DNA of 37,438 nt from Bacteroidales bacterium (GTDB lineage: Bacteria > Bacteroidota > Bacteroidia > Bacteroidales > UBA12077), in NCBI GenBank assembly GCA_030668615.1, contig DAOUTQ010000013.1:1-37438 (forward strand), given 5' to 3'. The notes beneath the pieces were generated by a model. It was given only the letters and a program-made list of their open reading frames with translations, ran no database searches and was not told where the DNA came from. The translations under genes and the position numbers were made by a program. This document shows, in pieces, positions 1 through 6,779 of this stretch (position 1 is its first letter; each line of letters starts with the position of its first letter).

Positions 1-87
1 ATGAAATTACTCAAAAATAAAAATGAAGTAAGTATTGTAAATTTATCTGGAAGAGGAGATAAAGATGTTGATAGAAATCTGATTTAA
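1..87 (+). CDS. trpB: Tryptophan synthase beta chain, C-terminal end (partial)
   Basis: Only the last 28 codons and the TAA stop lie in the window; the gene begins upstream of position 1, so the ATG at base 1 is not a real start. The readable peptide carries NLSGRGDKDV at residues 14-23. This is the glycine-rich phosphate-binding signature near the C-terminus of tryptophan synthase beta chains, which bind PLP and join indole to serine in the last step of tryptophan synthesis. The fragment is short, so the call rests on this one motif. A TrpB-like paralogue would look the same at this end. Confidence 0.75.
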   Translation: MKLLKNKNEVSIVNLSGRGDKDVDRNLI

Positions 88-94
88 AGAAAAC

Positions 95-252
95 AAAGAG
101 GCTTTCCAAAAAAGAATAAAAGTTGTTCATATTTATGCTTCGCATGAGAGAAGTTCGACAGGCTCAATATGACAACTTTAATGTAGTCCATTTGTCACAC
201 TGAGTTTATCGAAGTGTAGACAAAATAAAGCGATTTTTTGGACAGCCTCTTT
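95..252. repeat. Composite palindromic repeat (MITE/REP-like) between trpB and queE
   Basis: A 19-bp terminal inverted repeat with one mismatch bounds the element: left arm 95-113 (AAAGAGGCTTTCCAAAAAA) and right arm 234-252. Inside lies a second, imperfect inverted repeat of about 24 bp: left 151-174 (starting AAGTTCGACAGGCTC) and right 192-215 (TTGTCACACTGAGTTTATCG onwards). The inner core resembles the TTCGACAAGCTCAGTGTGACA-type REP repeats common in Bacteroidota intergenic DNA. No coding sequence is visible within it. The outer arms recur around a different core at 24990-25126. Confidence 0.7.
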
Positions 253-276
253 ATCAATAAAAATAAATTATTACTT

Positions 277-284
277 TACCTTTG
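277..284 (+). promoter_or_regulatory. Candidate Bacteroidota -7 box upstream of queE
   Basis: TACCTTTG matches the Bacteroidota consensus TAnnTTTG exactly and lies 20 bp before the queE ATG. No good -33 TTTG is visible at the usual spacing, so the call is moderate. It lies just outside the repeat at 95-252, so queE would be transcribed separately from trpB. Confidence 0.4.
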
Positions 285-304
285 TATCAATAAAAATTTC
301 GGGG

Positions 305-937
305 ATGAAGAATTTTGATGAAGCTATAGCACAAAAGGGATTGGAACTACCATTAGTAGAAGAATTTTATTCATTACAAGGTGAAGGATACCATACAGGA
401 AAAGCGGCCTATTTTATACGAATTGGTGGTTGCGATATTGGTTGTCGATGGTGTGATTCAAAAATGTCATGGAACCCAGCATTACATCCTTTGGTTTCGA
501 TCGATGCAATTGTATCTAATGCACTAAAAACAAGTGCAAATGCAGTTGTTGTTACTGGAGGCGAACCAAGCTTGTTTAATATGAAACCTCTTACCGACAA
601 ATTAAAAGTTCATAATATAAAAACTTTTATCGAAACAGCAGGAGCAAAGCCATTAACCGGCACTTGGGATTGGATTTGCTTATCACCAAAACGACAAAGT
701 CCACCACTTGATGAGTTCTATCAAATTGCCAATGAGTTAAAAGTCATTATTTATGAGGATGAGGATTATCACTGGGCAGAAGAAACAGCATCGAAAGTTA
801 ATGAGGATTGTATGCTTTATTTGCAATCAGAATGGAGTCGATATCAACAAAATATACCTACTATAGTTGATTACGTTAAAACTTACCCAAAATGGAATGT
901 GTCACTTCAAGCACATAAGTTTATGCATATTCCATAA
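305..937 (+). CDS. queE: 7-carboxy-7-deazaguanine synthase QueE (radical SAM)
   Basis: This 210-residue cytosolic enzyme would convert 6-carboxytetrahydropterin to 7-carboxy-7-deazaguanine in the queuosine pathway. The radical-SAM cluster motif is the Cx3Cx2C form, CDIGCRWC, with C43, C47 and C50. The preceding FYSLQGEG segment (21-28) is the QueE substrate-side signature, and VVTGGEPSLF (around 78-87) is the SAM-binding GGE motif. Length fits the family. The ATG at 305 follows a good promoter box, and no upstream in-frame alternative fits better. A PorE-like gene starts 52 bp downstream with no terminator between, so the two may be co-transcribed. The other queuosine genes are not in the window. 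Confidence 0.93.
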   Translation: MKNFDEAIAQKGLELPLVEEFYSLQGEGYHTGKAAYFIRIGGCDIGCRWCDSKMSWNPALHPLVSIDAIVSNALKTSANAVVVTGGEPSLFNMKPLTDKLKVHNIKTFIETAGAKPLTGTWDWICLSPKRQSPPLDEFYQIANELKVIIYEDEDYHWAEETASKVNEDCMLYLQSEWSRYQQNIPTIVDYVKTYPKWNVSLQAHKFMHIP

Positions 938-989
938 TTAGCAAAAGCTTTTTTTCGTATCTTAGATGGTCTAACTAAAATAGATTCTA

Positions 990-2951
990 ATGCGAAACAT
1001 CTTATTTTTCATTGCAGCCTTACTTTTATTACCTGTAATATCCGATGCGCAGAGTAATTATACATCTTCAAATAAAAAAGCAATTAAGTCTTATGAAGAA
1101 GCACTTACCGCCTTCGATAGAATGGACTATGGGAATGCAGTGATATTAATGGAAAAAGCACTAAAAAGCGATGATGAATTTGTAGAAGCACATTTAGTGC
1201 TTGCTGAAATTTATTTGGAAAATGGGGATAACAAAAAAGCAATTAACTCTTATAAAAAATCAATTGAAATTAATCCTAATTTTTTTCCGGGACTTTATTA
1301 TTCTTTGGGTTTGCTGGAAATGGCGGAGAACGAATTTATTGAAGCTAAAGAACATTTTGAAAAATACCTTGGTTTTAAAAATCTAAAACCAGCTATAATG
1401 TCAATGGCAAAAAAGAAAATTAAAACATGTGAATTTGCTATTAAAGCTATTAAAAACCCTGTTCCGTTTAATCCTTTAAATTTAGGAGATAGTATAAACT
1501 CAGAATTTGATGAATACTGGCCAACAATTACAGCTGATGAACAAACTATTATTTTTACCAGGTTAATACCGATTAATAGTGAAGTTGGAATAAAAATGGT
1601 TGGTGGTAAAAATCCTGTAATAGATTTAGAAAGTGTACAGGAAGATTTTTTTATTAGTGAAAAAGAAAATAATGTGTGGCTTGGTGCTCAAAATATTGGT
1701 GAACCATTAAATACTACAGGAAATGAGGGAGCACAGACTGTTTCTGTTGATGGACGTACAATGTATTTCACTGCATGCAATAGGGAAGATGGAAGAGGTC
1801 GATGTGATATATACAAATGCAAAAGTGAAAATGGCGAATGGTCTGTACCTGAAAATATTGGATCACCAGTAAACTCAAAATTCTGGGAGGCACAACCATC
1901 AATTTCTCCGGATGGTAAAACCTTGTTTTTTGTAAGTAACCGCGAAGGAGGTTTAGGAGGGAAGGATATATGGATAAGTACACAAAATAGTGCTGGGGAA
2001 TGGTCTAAACCTATAAATCCGGGCGAAAAAATTAATAGTAGAGGCGATGAACAGTCTCCATTTATACATCCTGATAATCAAACATTGTATTTTTCTTCGA
2101 ATGGTCGGATTGGAATGGGAAGCAGTGATTTATTTAAAGCAAATAGAAACGATGACGGTACATGGAATGAAGCTGTTAATCTTGGCTATCCGATAAATAC
2201 TACTTTTGATGAAATAGGGCTAATAGTAAATGCCAAAGGTGATAGGGCATTATTTTCATCTGACCGACTTGATAGAAAAAGACGCGATATATTTGAATTT
2301 GAACTATATAAAGAGGCACGCCCTGATCCGGTTTCTTATATGAAGGGGAATGTATTTGATTCAGAAAAAAAGACAAAATTACAAGCGCGTTTTGAACTTA
2401 TTAATTTAGCGACAGATTCGATAATAATGCAGGCTGAATCTGATGCTGTTACGGGCGAATTTTTATTATGTATTCCTTCTAATAATGATTATGCTTTGAA
2501 TGTATCAAAAAGTGGATATCTTTTCTATTCAGATAATTTTAGCCTAAAAGGAGTGTTCGATATTTCTGAACCATATTTAAAAGATGTTGCCTTAAATCTT
2601 ATAAAGCAGGGTGAAAAAATTATTCTCAAGAATATTTTTTATGAAACAGATTCATATGAACTTAAACAAGAATCACTATCGGAGTTAAATAGATTATTGA
2701 CATTTTTAAATCAAAATCACCAAATTAATATAGAAATCTCAGGACATACCGATAATGTTGGATTACATGATTATAATATGGAATTATCTGAAAATCGTGC
2801 TAAATCAGTATATACATTTTTAATTAATAATAAAATTAATATAGAAAGACTGACTTATAAAGGTTATGGAGAAATGCAACCAATTAGTTCAAATGAAACT
2901 AAAGAAGGTAGAGCAGATAATAGAAGAACTGAAATAAAAATCTTAAATTGA
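990..2951 (+). CDS. PorE-like TPR / beta-propeller / OmpA-domain envelope protein
   Basis: This 653-residue protein has a signal peptide (1-20, cleavage near SDA-Q). TPR-like repeats span about 28-150, and PD40/WD40-like beta-propeller blades about 165-440 with repeated segments such as SPDGKTLFFVSN. A small carboxypeptidase-regulatory-like domain lies at about 445-525, followed by a C-terminal OmpA domain (about 545-653). The OmpA part shows GHTDNVG, the NRA helix and DNRRTEI, which bind peptidoglycan. This domain order is that of PorE, the T9SS-associated periplasmic protein of Porphyromonas, and three T9SS cargo genes lie nearby. PorE is a lipoprotein, but no lipobox cysteine is visible here, so it may be a paralogue. 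A generic OmpA-family protein is the safer name. Confidence 0.8.
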   Translation: MRNILFFIAALLLLPVISDAQSNYTSSNKKAIKSYEEALTAFDRMDYGNAVILMEKALKSDDEFVEAHLVLAEIYLENGDNKKAINSYKKSIEINPNFFPGLYYSLGLLEMAENEFIEAKEHFEKYLGFKNLKPAIMSMAKKKIKTCEFAIKAIKNPVPFNPLNLGDSINSEFDEYWPTITADEQTIIFTRLIPINSEVGIKMVGGKNPVIDLESVQEDFFISEKENNVWLGAQNIGEPLNTTGNEGAQTVSVDGRTMYFTACNREDGRGRCDIYKCKSENGEWSVPENIGSPVNSKFWEAQPSISPDGKTLFFVSNREGGLGGKDIWISTQNSAGEWSKPINPGEKINSRGDEQSPFIHPDNQTLYFSSNGRIGMGSSDLFKANRNDDGTWNEAVNLGYPINTTFDEIGLIVNAKGDRALFSSDRLDRKRRDIFEFELYKEARPDPVSYMKGNVFDSEKKTKLQARFELINLATDSIIMQAESDAVTGEFLLCIPSNNDYALNVSKSGYLFYSDNFSLKGVFDISEPYLKDVALNLIKQGEKIILKNIFYETDSYELKQESLSELNRLLTFLNQNHQINIEISGHTDNVGLHDYNMELSENRAKSVYTFLINNKINIERLTYKGYGEMQPISSNETKEGRADNRRTEIKILN

Positions 2952-3027
2952 AACATTATTACGTAATTATTGTTTTCTTTTTTAAAAGTATTTACATAAA
3001 ATTTATGATTATTAAATCAATATTTGA

Positions 3028-3414
3028 ATGAAATTACTACATATTAATGCAACAGAAGATACTCCTGAAATAAATCTGGATCCTGAATCTGGAGTTTTAG
3101 AGTTTACAGGTATTTCAATCCCTGAAAATGCACCTATATTTTACAAACCGGTAATAGACTGGCTTGAAAAATACATAGAGACTCCAAATAAAACTACTGA
3201 TTTTATCTTTAAAATTAAGATGATAAGTTCATCATCATCAAAAATATTTTATGATATTATCACAAAAATTGATCAGCTTAGCGAAAATAAGGATGTTTGT
3301 ATAAGAGTTTTTTGGTACTACAGTATTTATGATGATGAAATACTCGAGCAAGGTCACGAATACAAAAAAATGCTTTCAGTCTATTTTGACTTAATATTAG
3401 TTGAGGAAAGCTAA
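3028..3414 (+). CDS. SiaC-like regulatory phosphoprotein (DUF1987)
   Basis: This is a 128-residue soluble protein of the SiaC/DUF1987 family. In Pseudomonas, SiaC is phosphorylated by the kinase SiaB and dephosphorylated by SiaA; unphosphorylated SiaC activates the diguanylate cyclase SiaD. Family features seen are TPEINLDPESG (12-22), GISIPENA (28-35), a serine run S67-S71 at the position of the usual phosphorylated NTSS segment, and a closing WYYSIYDDE segment. No siaA or siaB homologue is in the window. The gene converges on a cyclase-HD gene with only 3 bp between the stops, which suggests a functional link between a SiaC switch and a nucleotide cyclase. Function beyond the family is inference. 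Confidence 0.82.
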   Translation: MKLLHINATEDTPEINLDPESGVLEFTGISIPENAPIFYKPVIDWLEKYIETPNKTTDFIFKIKMISSSSSKIFYDIITKIDQLSENKDVCIRVFWYYSIYDDEILEQGHEYKKMLSVYFDLILVEES

Positions 3415-3417
3415 GAA

Positions 3418-4827
3418 TTATTCTTCAATCAGGGTTTTAATTCGTTCAATTTGCATTTGTTTATTTACTTCTCTAAGATTTTTTCCTGTTTTAGTAAAAA
3501 AATGATGTTTTGATAAAAACATTACTTGAATTTTATTCCAATCGTTTAAACTTCCAATCTTGTTTTGTTCTTTTAATTCTTTAAAAAGAGTGTTTGAGAC
3601 AGGTATAAAATCGCTACGTCCAAGGTAATCCAGATCTGAGTCACACATTATGCTTTCCAGCAAGTTTTGTGGATCAGGAGGTAGCTTTGTAGCCATAATT
3701 AATTCACAAATCTTATCAATTTGTTCAGGAGTATATCGGTATTTTGGTAAATAATCTTTAGTTAACTGTGTTCCATTATATTCGTGCTCATCGTAACCAA
3801 TAATATGACCTGCATCGTGAAAAAGAGCAGCTGTTTTTAGCAATAGAATAGATTCATCATCAACACCTTCTCCATATCCAATTAATTCAGCCTGATTTAT
3901 TACATCAATCGTATGTTTAAAATTATGATAATATAAATAGGAAGGTAATTCACGCTCAAGCCTGTCAAGAATAATTTCTTGTAAATCAGTAAATTGTCTT
4001 AACAAGTATTTATTCCACATTATTTGGTTTGGAGTTTTACCCCGTTTTCTATCTTCTGAATACGCCGGCTTAATTCGTTTAAGAAAATACATTTCCATAT
4101 CTCCTTTATACTTAACCGGAATTTTACCATTGTATTCGCAAACAAAGTATTGTTTTACAAGCTCATAAGTCATGATTGAAATGTTTATCTGGCTTACTTC
4201 GCTTGCAGAAGCCATTCGTGTTGCTATATGTACTGTTTCTCCTTTTAATTCATAAGATATTTTTTTCCTGCCTGAAAATGTTGCTGTTACTGGACCAGTG
4301 TGAATTCCCATTTTTAAATCCCAGAATTTTTTATTCTGACTTTCATATTCTGCTTTAAGCTTGTTTAAATAATCTTGCATTTCAAGGGCAGCTAAAACAA
4401 CGTCAACTGGGTTTGTGATGTTTTTAATAGGAACACCCCCAGCACACATATATGCATCGCCTATGGTTTTAATCTTCTCTATTTTATACTTTTCAACAAT
4501 TGTATTAAAGTGAAAAATGATCTGATCAAGTTCGTCAATAATATCAGTATTTGCAGATTGTTCAGCTATTTTTTTAAATCCTTGTATGTCTGCATAAAGG
4601 ACTGTAGCCATTTCAAATCTTTTGGTCTTGCTCTTTATCTGGCTACTTGCTTCTTTAGGTAAAACTTCAGGAGGAATTATGGATATAATATTTTCAAGTT
4701 TCTCGTTTTTCTTTAATAATTTTTTATTAGTTTCAGTTAATTCTTTAAGCTGATTGGAAAACTCCATATTTTCTTTAAGTAAATCAGCGATTTTTAAAAC
4801 GAGTTTTTGTTCTTGTTCTTTATCCAT
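3418..4827 (-). CDS. Class III nucleotide cyclase fused to an HD domain
   Basis: This 469-residue soluble protein starts with a coiled coil (about 1-50), then a cyclase homology domain (about 70-250), then an HD domain (about 275-465). Metal-binding aspartates are D80 (LYADIQGF) and D124 (KIKTIGDAYM). K120 sits at the adenine-selecting position. The second base-selecting position is E193 rather than Asp, and the usual transition-state Asn is H200; R204 is kept. The HD half has H305 (HNFKHTIDV), H337-D338 (LFHDAGH) and D398, the pattern of small-molecule phosphohydrolases. One chain could thus make and break a cyclic nucleotide, or the HD part may act on something else. It converges with the siaC-like gene. 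Confidence 0.85.
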   Translation of the reverse strand: MDKEQEQKLVLKIADLLKENMEFSNQLKELTETNKKLLKKNEKLENIISIIPPEVLPKEASSQIKSKTKRFEMATVLYADIQGFKKIAEQSANTDIIDELDQIIFHFNTIVEKYKIEKIKTIGDAYMCAGGVPIKNITNPVDVVLAALEMQDYLNKLKAEYESQNKKFWDLKMGIHTGPVTATFSGRKKISYELKGETVHIATRMASASEVSQINISIMTYELVKQYFVCEYNGKIPVKYKGDMEMYFLKRIKPAYSEDRKRGKTPNQIMWNKYLLRQFTDLQEIILDRLERELPSYLYYHNFKHTIDVINQAELIGYGEGVDDESILLLKTAALFHDAGHIIGYDEHEYNGTQLTKDYLPKYRYTPEQIDKICELIMATKLPPDPQNLLESIMCDSDLDYLGRSDFIPVSNTLFKELKEQNKIGSLNDWNKIQVMFLSKHHFFTKTGKNLREVNKQMQIERIKTLIEE

Positions 4828-5020
4828 ATCAATGTTGAAAGAAATATTACTTAAAATTAATTGCTTCCTGTAAATTTATTTAATTTGAAATAAAATAACA
4901 AAACATTAAGTAATTAATTAAAATATTTATACTATTAAATTGCAAAAAGGTTCTAATAAAGTAGAATTGTTTTTTTAGTACACAAAATCAGTGTGTTAAT
5001 TTTGTAGAATGGTGCTAATC

Positions 5021-6688
5021 TTATAATTTAATTATAGAATAAGAAATGTTTTTTTCTGAAGTTCTTAACTGTACATAATAAATACCTGTAGATAATTGTT
5101 CAAGGTTTATCTTATCACCAAGTCTGAAAATAGTATTTCCGCGGTTTATTGGAATACGCTGATAGTAAATTCTTTCTCCAGTTATCTTAAAAATATTTAT
5201 TTCAATATCTTGATCTATTGCTGAATAAAGGCTGATATTAAGTTGGTCATTAAAAGGATTTGGATAGATCTCTTCTTTAATACTTGTTGGATTTTCTCCC
5301 CGGTAGAGAACAAAATTGGCATATGCAACACTTTTAGAACTTACAACAATATTTTTTGCAGTATCATTTTTAAAACCATCTGCTGAAGCTATTAGGTCGT
5401 ATGTTCCTGGTTCAATTAACCTATGATAATCTCCAATATCCGGATCTGTAAAAACCATAGAACTATCATCTGTTGCATCATGATTTTTAACAAAAATCAT
5501 TGCTTTTAAAGGATTCCCAATAGAGTCGGTAACAATACCTTTTATACCATATAGACTCTCATTAATAAAGTTAAAAAATGAGTGTTTATTGTAATTCCAA
5601 TAATTAGGAAGCGATGTTTCTGCAACATGCTTAATGTCAGATAGTTCAATTGTAATCTCTCGTGAGTTATGAAAATAAGTAAAATAGTCTTGTCTACCTC
5701 CTGCAATTGTATACCAGTCATATCCATTTGTAATTCCATTTTGCAAATAGGTTAAATAACCGGAAGGAGAGTTGGCCTGTGCGAGGTCTGCATAATCTCT
5801 CGAAATACTAATAAACCAGTCATTGTCAGTATGCCTTCTGTACCATGTATCCCATGGATAATTTATCACTTCAACACCACCATGAAAGTTTGCTGAAAGT
5901 ACAAAGTTGTGATTTTTGGCAAATTCCATCATGGCTACTGTTTCTGGTTGCCATGCATTTCCATCTGGATGGTTCCCGTCTTCAGGATCTGGAAAGTTTC
6001 TGTTTAAATCAATACCATTAGCATTAAATCTTTGCGGGCTTTCTATAGTACTATTATCATTCTCATATGTTCCATCAGGATTTGCATTTGGATTAATATA
6101 AATATCAGTTTCATTAATTAGTGATGAAATATCTTCGTTTAATTCATAATTTGTTACAAGAGAATCGATTAACCTTAGCATTAAAATAAATCCAAGTGTC
6201 TCGTCACCATGCATGGTACTTGACAAGAAAATTTCAGGTTCATTTTCTTCCACATTAATATTATCAGAAATTTTTAGTACTAATAAATCTCTACCCAAAA
6301 CAGTAGTTCCGATATTTAATAATTTACATATTTCCGGATATGTATCAGCATAATTCTCCATCATTTCAACATACAGATCATAAGTAGGATATTTATTCCA
6401 GTCTTGCATTTCTGCAATTGTTGTTACAGCAGCAGATTTTTGAGATTTGATAGTATTGTTTAGAAGAATATAATTATATCCAAACGATACGAATTTCTGA
6501 AAATTACTTTCTGTTGCAAAAGCATATACAGTATTATCTTTTACATTATCAATGGAAATTATTGTAGTAAGCTTTTCAATTTCAGATTTATCTGTAATAT
6601 CAAATTTGAAATAATATTCTTTATGATTTTGTGAAAAGATTATTTTAAAAATAAATAGAAATAGAACTAAGAGTTGTGTTTTTTTCAT
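5021..6688 (-). CDS. Secreted M14 zinc carboxypeptidase with T9SS sorting domain
   Basis: This 555-residue protein has a signal peptide (1-19, IIFS-Q) and an M14 carboxypeptidase domain (about 97-365). Zinc ligands are H160 and E163 (MHGDET) and H269 (NFHGG). The substrate-binding arginine is R230 (DLNRNFP) and the catalytic glutamate is E348 (ITIELSD). A carboxypeptidase-regulatory-like beta domain (about 382-460) follows, then a T9SS type A sorting domain from about 470 with YPNPFNDQLNISL. It should be exported to the cell surface or medium and trim C-terminal residues from peptides. The regulatory domain suggests the carboxypeptidase D/N branch. It sits downstream of the papain-like gene but a terminator and its own promoter box separate them. 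Confidence 0.9.
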   Translation of the reverse strand: MKKTQLLVLFLFIFKIIFSQNHKEYYFKFDITDKSEIEKLTTIISIDNVKDNTVYAFATESNFQKFVSFGYNYILLNNTIKSQKSAAVTTIAEMQDWNKYPTYDLYVEMMENYADTYPEICKLLNIGTTVLGRDLLVLKISDNINVEENEPEIFLSSTMHGDETLGFILMLRLIDSLVTNYELNEDISSLINETDIYINPNANPDGTYENDNSTIESPQRFNANGIDLNRNFPDPEDGNHPDGNAWQPETVAMMEFAKNHNFVLSANFHGGVEVINYPWDTWYRRHTDNDWFISISRDYADLAQANSPSGYLTYLQNGITNGYDWYTIAGGRQDYFTYFHNSREITIELSDIKHVAETSLPNYWNYNKHSFFNFINESLYGIKGIVTDSIGNPLKAMIFVKNHDATDDSSMVFTDPDIGDYHRLIEPGTYDLIASADGFKNDTAKNIVVSSKSVAYANFVLYRGENPTSIKEEIYPNPFNDQLNISLYSAIDQDIEINIFKITGERIYYQRIPINRGNTIFRLGDKINLEQLSTGIYYVQLRTSEKNISYSIIKL

Positions 6689-6714
6689 TATTAAATATCA
6701 GATATTACTAACTA

Positions 6715-6722
6715 CAAATTTA
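6715..6722 (-). promoter_or_regulatory. Candidate -7 box for the M14 carboxypeptidase gene
   Basis: On the minus strand this reads TAAATTTG, an exact TAnnTTTG match about 26 bp before the ATG. A TTTC sequence 20 bp further upstream could serve as a weak -33 element; it lies in the loop of the upstream terminator hairpin. The promoter therefore overlaps the end of the papain-like transcription unit. Confidence 0.4.
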
Positions 6723-6728
6723 CAAAAT

Positions 6729-6758
6729 AAAAAAGGGCATCCGAAAGATACCCTTTTT
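6729..6758 (-). terminator. Terminator of the papain-like protease gene
   Basis: An 11-bp stem (6731-6741 with 6747-6757, one G-T pair) closes a 5-nt loop. On the minus strand a run of T residues follows. It lies about 20 bp beyond the stop of the C1A protease gene. Confidence 0.8.
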
Positions 6759-6779
6759 ACGATTAAATATAATATTTTG

